In this document: positions 16,757 through 25,504 of the stretch, piece by piece
Numbering within the stretch: the first letter of the stretch is position 1
Layout of the letters: every line of letters begins with the position of its first letter
NCBI RefSeq assembly: GCF_019457615.1
Contig: NZ_CP080414.1
Coordinates: 3,793,501 to 3,857,500 of the forward strand
Source: Shewanella zhangzhouensis
Lineage (GTDB): Bacteria; Pseudomonadota; Gammaproteobacteria; Enterobacterales; Shewanellaceae
Length of the DNA: 64,000 bases
Direction: 5' to 3'
Notes under the pieces: generated by a model
Seen by the model: the letters and a program-made list of their open reading frames with translations, nothing else
Told to the model about the DNA's origin: nothing
The model's database searches: none
Program-made: the position numbers and the translations under genes

Positions 16757-18946
16757 ATGCGCAACCTAGTGGCAGCGGCTCTGGTGCTTTCTTCCGGAGT
16801 GGCACTCGCCGACGAAGGCCAGTGGCAACCTTATCAAATGCCTTCCATCGCAGACAAACTCAAAGCCCGCGGTATCGACATACCAGCTGAGCAGTTGGCC
16901 GACTTAAGCCGCTATCCCATGAACGCCGTGGTGGGGCTGGGCTATTGTACCGCCAGTTTTGTATCCCCCCAAGGGCTGGCAGTGACAAATCATCACTGCG
17001 CGTTCCGAGCCATTCAATATAACAGCAGTAAAGAGAAAAACTATCTTGCCGATGGCTTCCTGGCGACCAGCATGGACAAAGAGCCTTCTGCCGGCCCCAA
17101 CGAGCGCCTGTACGTGACCGAAGCCGTCACAGATGTCAGTGCACAGATCCGTGACGCCCTGCCGGAAGAACCACTGGCCCGTGTTGAAACGATTGAGAAT
17201 CGTCAAAAGGCACTCATCAAAGAGTGTGAGAGTGACGATAACTACCGCTGCTCGGTCAGAAGCTTCCACAACGGCCTGGAATACTACCTCATCAAGCAGC
17301 TGATGATCCGCGATGTACGCCTCGTCTACGCGCCTCCTGAAAGTGTCGGCGGCTACGGCGGCGATATCGACAACTACGAATACCCACGCCACAGCGGCGA
17401 TTTCACCTTCCTGCGCGCCTATGTGGGTAAAGATGGCAAACCGGCACCTTACGCAGAAGACAACGTGCCATATCAGCCAAAAAGCTTCCTCAAGATCAAC
17501 GCCAGCGGCGTGAAAGCCGGTGATGGTGTATTTGCCGCTGGCTATCCAGGCTCAACCAGCCGCTACCGTTTGACCACCGAACTTGAGTTTGCCAGTGACT
17601 GGCTCTACCCCACCCAAGCCAAACGCTTCCAGGCCCGTATAGATACCATCGAAGCCATGGGCGCTGCCGATGCTGAACTGGCCATTAAGTACGCCGGTAC
17701 CGTGGCTGGTATGGCCAACCGCATGAAGAAGCTGAACGGCCTGCTCGACGGCTTTAAAGCTACCGACATTGCCGCCATCAAGCAGCAACGTGAAGACGCC
17801 TTCATGACCTGGTATGCCAGCCATGGCGATGCCAAACAGATGGATGAACTCAAGGCACTGATAAAAGAAGGCCAAACTCAGTATCAGACCACCTACTACT
17901 TCAACAATGCCCAATCGAGCGACCTGCTAACCGCAGCAAACAGCCTTTATCGCCTGGCCAAAGAGAAACAAAAAGCCGATGCCGACAGGGAGCTGGGCTA
18001 TCAGGAACGGGACATGAAGATGTTCGCCGATCGCCTGAAGCGTATCGACTCCAGTTTTGATGTGAAAGTCGACAGGGTGCTGTGGCAGGCGGATATTGAA
18101 GAGTATCTCGGTCAAGACCAACGCGTGGATGTGCTGGACAAGATGCTGACAGCTAAAGACGGCCAGGACCTTTCATCCATGCTGGACGGACTCTATGCAA
18201 CCACCGGCCTCACCGATCAGGCCACACGTCTTGGTTGGATGGACAAAACCCCGGCTGACTTTGAGGCAAGTAACGATCCCTTTATCAAACTGGCAGTGGC
18301 ACTCTACGACACCCGTATGGCCCAGGAAAAAGCGGAAAAGACCCTGGACGGCAAGCTCAGCATTGCCCGACCGGCGATGATGCAGGCCGTGATTGCCTAT
18401 AACAAGGATAAAGGCTGGCCGGTATACCCCGACGCCAACGGTACCCTGCGTATCACCTACGGTATGGTGGATGGCTATCAATCACGTGATGCACTCTATA
18501 AGCAGCCTTTCACCCGTCTGGAAGGCATAGTGGCCAAACACACTGGCGTAGAGCCATTCAACGCGCCGCAAAAGGTGCTGGATGCCATCAAGCGTGGTGA
18601 CATGGGCACACACAAGGTGGATGACCTCTACCCGGACGCCCGCAGCTTTATGTGTAAACTGTTCTCCTGTCAGGACAAACCCGAAGCCTTCAATTCGGTG
18701 CCGGTGAACTTCCTCTCCAGCGTAGATACCACCGGTGGTAACTCTGGCTCTCCGGTATTCAATGGTCGTGGTGAATTGGTGGGACTCAACTTTGACTCCA
18801 CCTATGAAGCCATCACCAAAGACTGGTTCTTCAACCCGGAAATCACCCGGGCAGTCCACGTGGATATTCGCTATATCCTGTGGATGATGGATAAGGTGGA
18901 TAACGCACAGAATTTGTTACAGGAACTAACCCTGGTAACTAATTGA
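16757..18946 (+). CDS. S46 family dipeptidyl-peptidase (DPP7/DPP11-like)
   Basis: S46 peptidases remove dipeptides from peptide N-termini, usually in the periplasm. The 729-residue product has a short signal peptide (VLSSGVALA). The catalytic triad is visible: His in AVTNHHCAFRAIQ near residue 79, Asp in GGDIDNYEYPRHSGDF near 205, and Ser in TTGGNSGSPVFNGRG near 662. The residue before the S1 pocket (GLNFDSTYEA after the Ser) decides specificity in this family but cannot be read with certainty here. The start has AAGGA upstream. It stands alone with its own terminator. Confidence 0.94.
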   Translation: MRNLVAAALVLSSGVALADEGQWQPYQMPSIADKLKARGIDIPAEQLADLSRYPMNAVVGLGYCTASFVSPQGLAVTNHHCAFRAIQYNSSKEKNYLADGFLATSMDKEPSAGPNERLYVTEAVTDVSAQIRDALPEEPLARVETIENRQKALIKECESDDNYRCSVRSFHNGLEYYLIKQLMIRDVRLVYAPPESVGGYGGDIDNYEYPRHSGDFTFLRAYVGKDGKPAPYAEDNVPYQPKSFLKINASGVKAGDGVFAAGYPGSTSRYRLTTELEFASDWLYPTQAKRFQARIDTIEAMGAADAELAIKYAGTVAGMANRMKKLNGLLDGFKATDIAAIKQQREDAFMTWYASHGDAKQMDELKALIKEGQTQYQTTYYFNNAQSSDLLTAANSLYRLAKEKQKADADRELGYQERDMKMFADRLKRIDSSFDVKVDRVLWQADIEEYLGQDQRVDVLDKMLTAKDGQDLSSMLDGLYATTGLTDQATRLGWMDKTPADFEASNDPFIKLAVALYDTRMAQEKAEKTLDGKLSIARPAMMQAVIAYNKDKGWPVYPDANGTLRITYGMVDGYQSRDALYKQPFTRLEGIVAKHTGVEPFNAPQKVLDAIKRGDMGTHKVDDLYPDARSFMCKLFSCQDKPEAFNSVPVNFLSSVDTTGGNSGSPVFNGRGELVGLNFDSTYEAITKDWFFNPEITRAVHVDIRYILWMMDKVDNAQNLLQELTLVTN

Positions 18947-18960
18947 TAATCATTAATTAA

Positions 18961-18992
18961 AAAAAGGCCGCTTACTGATAGCGGCCTTTTTT
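18961..18992 (+). terminator. rho-independent terminator of the S46 peptidase gene
   Basis: Stem GGCCGC (18966-18971), nine-base loop, GCGGCC (18981-18986), then a T-run of six, 14 bases after the stop. The A-run on the left would also let it act on the minus strand. Confidence 0.9.
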
Positions 18993-19147
18993 GTTTCCGC
19001 TGACACATCCTGAATCAAAATTAACTTTCAATTAACATTTTTGTACACTTTTAAAACATATTGTGAGAAGCTTTTCCGGCCAGCCTGCACCCATAAGCAG
19101 GTAAGCATCTGAATCTAAAATAACAAACGTTCAAAGGAATGCTTCTC

Positions 19148-22123
19148 ATGTCTAGAACCAACTTCCGCCGCTCGCTTCTCGCGGCCTCAATAACGACATT
19201 ACTGACAATAAACAACCCTGTATTCGCCGATAACACCACAGGTTCCGTATACGGAACGGCAAAAGCCGGATCAACTGTAACGTTGGTTAATCCTAAGACC
19301 GGCATCAAGAGAGAGGTTGTTGTTGGATCGGATGGCAAATACAGCATATCGAATATTCAACCCGGTACTTACACCGCAGCTAGCGACGGCGAATCACACG
19401 TTGTGATCGTGACTATCGGCACTGGTTCATCTGTGTACTTTGGTGGCGGTAGCACCGAGGTTATATCTGTGATAGGCAATAGAATATCTTCGATTGACAC
19501 CTCATCAGTAGAGTCCACATCTGTATTTCTTGCCGACCAAATAGAACTGCTTCCCGTAGGCCGCGACTTGACTTCGGTAGCATTGCTGGCGCCCGGAACC
19601 GTACAGGGTGATTCCGGCTTCGGTAATTTGGCTTCATTCGGTGGTTCTTCTGTCGCTGAAAACGCGTACTTCCTCAACGGTTTTGACGTAACCAATACCA
19701 GAACTTTGTTGGACTTTGCTGATCTTCCATACGACGCAGTAGCACAGCAGCAAGTTAAAACCGGTGGCTATGGTGCTGAGTACGGCCGCTCGCTGGGTGG
19801 GGTAGTTGCGGTAGTGACCAAGCGTGGTACCAACGATTGGCAATTTGGCGGCACTGTGTACTACACACCAGATTCACTGCGTGCCTCTGGGAAAGATGCA
19901 TTGCTGAACTCCCCGACTACAACGCCTTATCTCGCGTACAGATCACAGAACCAAAATGATAAGTTTTCCTATGTCGTACACGGCAGTGGTCCATTGATTG
20001 AAGACAAGTTGTTCTTCTATGCGATGTTTGAAGGTAAACATAACACCACAGATACTTTCAGCACTTCAGGTGAAACTTCTTCTTCAACTGAAAACAATTC
20101 TCCGAAAATGCTGCTGAAGCTCGACTGGAACATTACAGACGATCAAACATTTGAATTAACTGCCTTAAGAAATAAAGAGGAAATTGATTTTGTCGGATAC
20201 GAATACGACGAAGTCACCCATACTGGACAGCATGGTACCGTCGATCCTGACTCCATTCGCACATTCCATACTGGCGGAGATATCCTAATTGGTAAGTATA
20301 CCGCTGCTTTGACTGATAACTTCACCGTTTCAGCACTGATCGGTTCGATGAAAAATGAAATCTATACCGACCCAGACGCGCTGCCAGGCTATGAATGTCC
20401 ACGCGTATGGGACAGCCGTGGTCCAAACCCCAACGCACTCGTCTATCTTGGCTGCTGGAATAGAAACCAAGCGACTATACGAGATCAGGAATTTGGCCCT
20501 GACACCGACGAAAGACTCTCATATCGTCTGTCATTGGATTGGGTATTGGGTGACCACAACATCAGAGCTGGTGCCGATATTGAGCAGTGGGAATCCGGTG
20601 CTGCCGGTATTACCTATACAGGTGTAGGCTTTGATAACAAGTACTTCCGTTACTTTACTTCGAGAGGCCGTGTAAACGGTGTTGATGTCCCTGCAGGCAC
20701 TGAGTACGTGCGCACATGGGACGGCGGTTCAGTTTCAGCAAACTATGAAGTCGAAAACACCGCCTTCTTTATCGAAGATACCTGGCAAGTAACAGATGAA
20801 CTGCTTGTCTATGCCGGTTTACGCAGCGAAAGCTTCGTCAACCGAAATGCTGATGGTGTCGCTTTCGTGGAAGCAGATAACAGCATCGCCCCGCGTCTGG
20901 GCTTCTCCTATGACGTTGCAGGCGATTCTACCCAAAAACTTTTTGGTACCTGGGGACGCTACTATATACCCGTTGCCGCGAACACCAACATTCGTGCAGC
21001 TGGTATTGAATGGCGCGATATTCAGTACTTCTATTTCGAAGGGATAGATCCAACCACCGGAGCCCCTGTTACCATCGGTGATGAGATTGGCCAGGGTGCT
21101 TTTGACAACCGTAATGCAGCAAACCCTGCAACAATTGCGGTGACGGACCTTGATCCTATGCATCAGGATGAACTGATCCTTGGTTATCAGTTGGCCCTGA
21201 ACGAAGACTGGACGACCAGCATCAAATTTGTGCATCGTGAAGTCAAAGATGGCATGGATGACTACTGCTCTCACCAGCCATTCATCGATTGGGCAGAAGA
21301 CAACGGGTACGATAACTTCGACGAAGATACCATGGCAGGCTGTTTGATCATGAACCCCGGGAAAGATTTCAACCTGGCGATGGATCTGAACAATGATGGA
21401 AATCTGACCAACGTAACAGTTCCCAACTCATACATTGGTCTGCAATCATATGACCGTACCTATAAAGCAATTGAGTTAAATCTCGCTAAGGCCAGCAGTG
21501 ATGATTGGTACATGGATGCTTCGTACACTTGGTCTAAGAGTGAAGGTAATATTGAAGGCTACGTAAACTCAACTCTGGAACAGGATGACGCAGGTCTTAC
21601 CCAAGACTTCGACCACCCCTTATTCCAAGAGAATGCCTACGGCTATCTGCCAAACGATCGCAGACACCAGTTTAAAATCTTCGGCGCCTATTACCTCACA
21701 GATGAACTGTCTGTCTCTGCGAATTTCAACCTGAGTTCAGGTCGCCCAGTCAATTGTAATGGTTATGTACCTCTGACTGATGATTTGGGCGTAGATCAGG
21801 GGGGGTTGCAAGGTTACTCTGCCTCGTCATTCTTCTGTGTAGACGAGAACGGTGAGCATCAACCAACTTACCGTGGCCAGTATGGCCGCACACCTTGGAC
21901 TCATAAACTGGATCTGGGTCTGACCTATGTCCCTCACTGGGCTGATAACAAGCTGACTCTGCAGATGCAGGTTTACAACGTATTGAATCAAGACCGAGTA
22001 ACAGAGTACGTAGAAACAGGCGATATCAACCGTGCTGAACCACAGCAAAACCCAGAATTCCTGAACGCCAGGAATTTCCAATCGCCACGTTATGTGAGCT
22101 TTACCGCCCGCTATAACTTCTAA
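19148..22123 (+). CDS. TonB-dependent outer membrane receptor with N-terminal carboxypeptidase-like domain
   Basis: The 991-residue product is an outer-membrane active transporter of the Oar-like type. It has a signal peptide ending in NPVFA and a carboxypeptidase regulatory-like Ig domain at about residues 30-90 (GKYSISNIQPGTYTA). A probable TonB box follows (STEVISVIGNRISSID), then the plug (FLNGFDVTNTRTL, VKTGGYGAEYGRSLGGVVAV), then the 22-strand barrel, ending in VSFTARYNF with the terminal Phe. I chose ATG 19148 since AAAGGA directly abuts the ATG at 19139. Two sampled 60-base stretches are about 40 and 48% G+C, below the neighbouring peptidase gene (53-57% in two samples). The ligand is unknown; peptides or complex nutrients are possible. 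Confidence 0.93.
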   Translation: MSRTNFRRSLLAASITTLLTINNPVFADNTTGSVYGTAKAGSTVTLVNPKTGIKREVVVGSDGKYSISNIQPGTYTAASDGESHVVIVTIGTGSSVYFGGGSTEVISVIGNRISSIDTSSVESTSVFLADQIELLPVGRDLTSVALLAPGTVQGDSGFGNLASFGGSSVAENAYFLNGFDVTNTRTLLDFADLPYDAVAQQQVKTGGYGAEYGRSLGGVVAVVTKRGTNDWQFGGTVYYTPDSLRASGKDALLNSPTTTPYLAYRSQNQNDKFSYVVHGSGPLIEDKLFFYAMFEGKHNTTDTFSTSGETSSSTENNSPKMLLKLDWNITDDQTFELTALRNKEEIDFVGYEYDEVTHTGQHGTVDPDSIRTFHTGGDILIGKYTAALTDNFTVSALIGSMKNEIYTDPDALPGYECPRVWDSRGPNPNALVYLGCWNRNQATIRDQEFGPDTDERLSYRLSLDWVLGDHNIRAGADIEQWESGAAGITYTGVGFDNKYFRYFTSRGRVNGVDVPAGTEYVRTWDGGSVSANYEVENTAFFIEDTWQVTDELLVYAGLRSESFVNRNADGVAFVEADNSIAPRLGFSYDVAGDSTQKLFGTWGRYYIPVAANTNIRAAGIEWRDIQYFYFEGIDPTTGAPVTIGDEIGQGAFDNRNAANPATIAVTDLDPMHQDELILGYQLALNEDWTTSIKFVHREVKDGMDDYCSHQPFIDWAEDNGYDNFDEDTMAGCLIMNPGKDFNLAMDLNNDGNLTNVTVPNSYIGLQSYDRTYKAIELNLAKASSDDWYMDASYTWSKSEGNIEGYVNSTLEQDDAGLTQDFDHPLFQENAYGYLPNDRRHQFKIFGAYYLTDELSVSANFNLSSGRPVNCNGYVPLTDDLGVDQGGLQGYSASSFFCVDENGEHQPTYRGQYGRTPWTHKLDLGLTYVPHWADNKLTLQMQVYNVLNQDRVTEYVETGDINRAEPQQNPEFLNARNFQSPRYVSFTARYNF

Positions 22124-22145
22124 TGAGGTTATCTATGCACTAAGT

Positions 22146-22180
22146 AAAAACGCCTCTTGTGAAAACATGCGGCGTTTTTT
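22146..22180 (+). terminator. rho-independent terminator after the TonB receptor gene
   Basis: AAAAACGCC (22146-22154) pairs with GGCGTTTTT (22171-22179) over a 16-base loop, followed by T. It is 22 bases beyond the stop. Confidence 0.75.
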
Positions 22181-22207
22181 AAAAGCTCAGTGATGGTATA
22201 TTGGACA

Positions 22208-22240
22208 TAAAAAAACACCGCCCGGAGGCGGTGTTTTCTT
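22208..22240 (-). terminator. rho-independent terminator of the rpsF-rplI operon
   Basis: AAAACACCGCC, loop CGGA, GGCGGTGTTTT. Read on the minus strand the stem ends in a T-run, 15 bases beyond the rplI stop. Confidence 0.9.
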
Positions 22241-22255
22241 TAAAATCAAATCTGA

Positions 22256-22705
22256 TTATTCAGCAACAACAGTTACTTTAACAACAGACTTAACTTCAGT
22301 GTGCAGCTGTACTTCAACTTCGAAGTCACCAGTGGTGCGCAGAGCGCCCAGTGGCAGACGAACTTCGGCTTTAGACAGTTCAACGCCAGCAGCAGTCACG
22401 GCATCGGCGATGTCGCGAGTACCAACTGAACCGAACAGCTTGCCTTCGTCACCGGCTTTAGAAGCGATAACAACAGCTTCCAGAGCAGCGATCTTCTCGG
22501 CGCGGTCAGCAGCAGCAGCCAGGTCGGCAGCCAGTTTAGCTTCCAGCTCAGCGCGGCGGGCTTCGAAAACTTTTACGTTTTCAGCGTTGGCAACAACGGC
22601 CTTGCCCTGAGGCAGCAGGAAGTTACGAGCGTAACCAGCCTTTACAGACACCTGGTCACCCAGGTTGCCCAGGTTTGCGATTTTATCAAGCAGAATAACG
22701 TTCAT
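22256..22705 (-). CDS. rplI: 50S ribosomal protein L9
   Basis: L9 binds 23S rRNA domain V. The 149-residue product starts MNVILLDKIANLGNLGDQV, the family's invariant N-terminal domain, with GYARNFLLPQGKAV following. A long connecting helix rich in Ala and Glu (residues 45-75) leads to the C-terminal domain. I chose the ATG at 22705 since it gives the conserved start; another ATG lies two codons upstream. Last gene of rpsF-priB-rpsR-rplI. Confidence 0.98.
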   Translation of the reverse strand: MNVILLDKIANLGNLGDQVSVKAGYARNFLLPQGKAVVANAENVKVFEARRAELEAKLAADLAAAADRAEKIAALEAVVIASKAGDEGKLFGSVGTRDIADAVTAAGVELSKAEVRLPLGALRTTGDFEVEVQLHTEVKSVVKVTVVAE

Positions 22706-22745
22706 TATCAAATCCTCTCTATACGATTAGGCTTCAATGCTGGAA

Positions 22746-22973
22746 TTACTGATGCAGATCAGTGTATGGCAGCAGAGAAAGATAACGAGCGCGCTTGATG
22801 GCGCGAGCCAGTTGGCGCTGGTACTTAGCGCTGGTACCGGTGATACGGCTAGGAACGATTTTGCCGCTCTCAGTGATGTAGTTCTTCAGAGTAGCAATAT
22901 CTTTGTAATCGATCTCTGCAACACCTTCAGCGGTGAAACGGCAGAACTTGCGACGACGGAAATAACGTGCCAT
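22746..22973 (-). CDS. rpsR: 30S ribosomal protein S18
   Basis: S18 forms a heterodimer with S6 on the 30S platform. The 75-residue product shows the family blocks MARYFRRRKFCRFTAEG, IDYKDIATLKNYITESGKI and RITGTSAKYQRQLARAIKRA. Length and start are standard. It lies between priB and rplI in the usual order. Confidence 0.99.
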   Translation of the reverse strand: MARYFRRRKFCRFTAEGVAEIDYKDIATLKNYITESGKIVPSRITGTSAKYQRQLARAIKRARYLSLLPYTDLHQ

Positions 22974-22984
22974 GTGACAGTCTC

Positions 22985-23290
22985 CTAAGATTTCAATTCG
23001 ACATTTTCGGCATGCAGTACCAAGCGACTTTGTCCACTCCGACTCTGTTGAGTCGATAGAAAACCTGTTACCTGGATCTCCATGCCTGCCTGCAATTTAT
23101 CTGTGATGCACTCAAAGTGCTGACCGCTCATGATTGCCTGTATTTGGCAATATACGTTTCTGGGCAAATCGGCTTCGAAACGTTGACTTCGGTGCTCAAG
23201 CTGAACCACACAGTGTGGGATCCCGGCCGGGCTTTTAAAGCGTCTGACCCTTAATACAGAGCCAGTCAGCACCAAAGAGTTTGCGGTCAC
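22985..23290 (-). CDS. priB: primosomal replication protein N (PriB)
   Basis: PriB is a single-stranded-DNA-binding OB-fold dimer that helps PriA restart stalled forks. The 101-residue product has the OB-fold pattern NSLVLTGSVLRVRRFKSPAG at the N-terminus and IQVTGFLSTQQSRSGQSRLV near the C-terminus. The start is GTG at 23290, nine bases after the rpsF stop. The position between rpsF and rpsR is typical for gammaproteobacteria. Confidence 0.95.
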   Translation of the reverse strand: MTANSLVLTGSVLRVRRFKSPAGIPHCVVQLEHRSQRFEADLPRNVYCQIQAIMSGQHFECITDKLQAGMEIQVTGFLSTQQSRSGQSRLVLHAENVELKS

Positions 23291-23299
23291 AAACAGAAA

Positions 23300-23707
23300 T
23301 TACTCGGCAGATTCTTCAGCGTTTTCTTCGGCTTCATCAGCCTCAGAAGAGCGCTCACTGATGGCAGCACGACGAGCATCACGCTCATCTTTAGCTTTAG
23401 CCATTGGAGAGGCTTCGGTGATGGCACCCTTGGTGCGCATAACCATGCTACGCAGAACAGCGTCGTTGAAACGGAAAGCTGTCTCCAGCTCTTCAACAGA
23501 CTCAGCAGTGGCTTCAACGTTCATCAGAACGTAGTGAGCCTTGTGCAGATCCTGGATTGGGTAAGCCAGTTGACGACGACCCCAGTCTTCCAAGCGGTGG
23601 ATCTTGCCGTTAGCGTCGGTGATAACACCGGTGTAACGCTCGATCATACCAGCTACTTGTTCACTCTGATCAGGGTGAACCATAAATACGATTTCGTAAT
23701 GACGCAT
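23300..23707 (-). CDS. rpsF: 30S ribosomal protein S6
   Basis: S6 pairs with S18 in the small subunit. The 135-residue product opens MRHYEIVFMVHPDQSEQV and contains IHRLEDWGRRQLAYPIQDLHKAHY, given here in parts as HRLEDWGRRQLAYPI and LHKAHYVLMN. The acidic C-terminal tail (SSEADEAEENAEESAE) is long, as in gammaproteobacteria whose tail is extended by RimK with glutamate. The start has AAGGAG upstream. First gene of the ribosomal operon. Confidence 0.99.
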   Translation of the reverse strand: MRHYEIVFMVHPDQSEQVAGMIERYTGVITDANGKIHRLEDWGRRQLAYPIQDLHKAHYVLMNVEATAESVEELETAFRFNDAVLRSMVMRTKGAITEASPMAKAKDERDARRAAISERSSEADEAEENAEESAE

Positions 23708-23930
23708 TTATTGCTCCTTACGGGTTTGTAGCCTCGTTATTGGCTCAGCCGGACCAAGTTAGAGGCAAGGAACGAATTCAATCGGGCTGATAAGGCGCGA
23801 AATATTACATAATGACGGCCGAAAACTCAAGCAATAACTTTGTTCTGGCCACCATCAAAGGTATGATTGCCCGTCGCATCTTCGCCCGGGAGTCCGGGCC
23901 TGTAGTCAAACCGGGAATACAGGCTGAATA

Positions 23931-24677
23931 ATGATAAACAAACGTATCCTCTCCATCGGCTGCCTGCTGTTAAGCCTAAAGGCACAGGCACTTGTACCGC
24001 CCCAGTATCAGGAACCCGCCACAGGGCTGACCGCAGAAGTGGAAGCCGGTCTCCAGCTCAATACGGGTAACACCCAGTCCACCAGTTTTAACGGTCGCAC
24101 CCGGCTGATTTACGACACCAAAAAAGCCAAGCAGGAAGCCTTGTTGAAGGCCTATTTTGCGTCCGATTCAGAAAAAACTACCGCAGAGAAGTACGACGTC
24201 CAGTTGCAGTCAAACTACAAGGTCGATTCCGGTTACTTCTTTGGCCGCGGTGAGGGTACCTGGGATGAGTTTGGCTCATACACCCGCCTGTACACGGGTT
24301 CCGTGGGTTACGGTTTTGATGCCATCAGCAGCTATGCCACCAAACTCAAACTCGAAATCGGCCCCGGTTATCAATACAGCCTGGCGAAAGCCACCACCAC
24401 TGAACCTGCGCCGGATGCCAATACAGATGTGATTGTACGGGCCGCCGCCAAGTTTGAGCAGCGAATTCATGAGTACAGCAGCTTTACTGCCGACCTCACC
24501 GCCGAGACAGGGCAAAACAATAGCGCAGTGACACTCGATATGGGTTACAAGAATATCCTGTTTCAGGACTTGGCCTTTAAAGTGGGCATGAACGTGAAAT
24601 ACACCGAAGTAGTGCCCGATGGCACAGAGCAGGTTGATACGGTCACCACCTTTAATCTGCTCTATACCTTCCAGTAA
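23931..24677 (+). CDS. DUF481 family outer-membrane-type protein
   Basis: The 248-residue protein has a signal peptide (GCLLLSLKAQA) and then the DUF481/salt-induced outer membrane protein pattern: VEAGLQLNTGNTQSTSFNGR near residue 37, FFGRGEGTWDEF near 105, and SVGYGFDAISS. Alternating strands ending in FNLLYTFQ suggest a beta-barrel. Function in this family is poorly known. It is a single gene, divergent from rpsF by about 220 bases, with a terminator 30 bases after the stop. Confidence 0.85.
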   Translation: MINKRILSIGCLLLSLKAQALVPPQYQEPATGLTAEVEAGLQLNTGNTQSTSFNGRTRLIYDTKKAKQEALLKAYFASDSEKTTAEKYDVQLQSNYKVDSGYFFGRGEGTWDEFGSYTRLYTGSVGYGFDAISSYATKLKLEIGPGYQYSLAKATTTEPAPDANTDVIVRAAAKFEQRIHEYSSFTADLTAETGQNNSAVTLDMGYKNILFQDLAFKVGMNVKYTEVVPDGTEQVDTVTTFNLLYTFQ

Positions 24678-24704
24678 GTACAGATCACCACCCATTTTCA
24701 CCAA

Positions 24705-24736
24705 TAAAAAAGGATTGCCTGGGCAATCCTTTTTTA
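24705..24736. terminator. bidirectional rho-independent terminator
   Basis: AGGATTGCC (24711-24719), two-base TG centre, GGCAATCCT (24722-24730) and T-run; an A-run lies on the left. It sits between the convergent DUF481 gene and rlmB. Confidence 0.92.
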
Positions 24737-24763
24737 TTTGATAAGCACCTTGCGGCGTGAAGG

Positions 24764-25504
24764 TTATCCGAGCCGCTGACGCACGACTTCAAACAAGCAA
24801 ATACCGGTCGCCACCGAGACGTTCAGACTGGAAACACTGCCCGCCATCGGGATGGAAATCAGGGTATCGCAGCCTTCACGACTGAGGCGTCTCAGCCCCT
24901 TGCCTTCGGCGCCCATGGCAATGGCCAGCGGCCCCTTGAGATTAGCTTCATACAGGGTCGAGTCTGCTTCACCGGCAGTACCGGCAATCCACACGCCGCG
25001 CTCCTGAATACGCTTCATGGTGCGCGCCAGGTTAGTCACCTGAAACAGGGGAACGGTTTCCGCCGCGCCGCAGGCCACTTTGCTCACGGTCGGTGTCAGC
25101 CCGGCGGAGTTATCCTTGGGCACTATCACCCCGTGCACGCCGGCGGCATCGGCGTTACGCAGACAAGCGCCCAGGTTGTGAGGGTCTGTCACCCCATCAA
25201 GGATCAACAAAAACGGGGTTTCGGTGGCATCGAGCAAGGCTTCAAGATCGTTTTCGGTCAACACCTTGGCCGGACGCACCCGAATGATAATCCCTTGATG
25301 CTGTGTGCTTTCGGCTTTTTCATCCAGGGTTTTACGTGCTGCCTGCTGGGCTTTGATGCCCCAGTTTTGGGCGATTTCCAAGAGTGGCAGCACCCGTTCG
25401 TCCTGGCGACCTGTCATCAACCACAGCTCCAGCACACGCTCGGGGGCGTGCTTCAGCACAGACTCGACCGCATGAATGCCAAACACCAATTCCTGTTTTT
25501 TCAT
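24764..25504 (-). CDS. rlmB: 23S rRNA (guanosine-2'-O-)-methyltransferase RlmB
   Basis: RlmB methylates the 2'-O of G2251 in the 23S rRNA P-loop. The 246-residue product has the N-terminal L30e-like domain (VFGIHAVESVLKHAPERV). The SPOUT domain follows, with motif 1 LDGVTDPHNLGACLRNADAAG, written in parts LDGVTDPHNLGA and CLRNADAAG, motif 2 AIAMGAEGKGLRRLS and motif 3 IPMAGSVSSLNVSVATGI. It is encoded one base after rnr, as in E. coli. Confidence 0.96.
   Translation of the reverse strand: MKKQELVFGIHAVESVLKHAPERVLELWLMTGRQDERVLPLLEIAQNWGIKAQQAARKTLDEKAESTQHQGIIIRVRPAKVLTENDLEALLDATETPFLLILDGVTDPHNLGACLRNADAAGVHGVIVPKDNSAGLTPTVSKVACGAAETVPLFQVTNLARTMKRIQERGVWIAGTAGEADSTLYEANLKGPLAIAMGAEGKGLRRLSREGCDTLISIPMAGSVSSLNVSVATGICLFEVVRQRLG

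Noticed and set aside
18942..18960. A Fur-box-like sequence (13 of 19 matches, including GATAATCATTA at 18945-18955)
   Set aside because: It overlaps the S46 stop codon and lies before that gene's terminator, about 190 bases from the TonB receptor start, so a role as its operator is doubtful.
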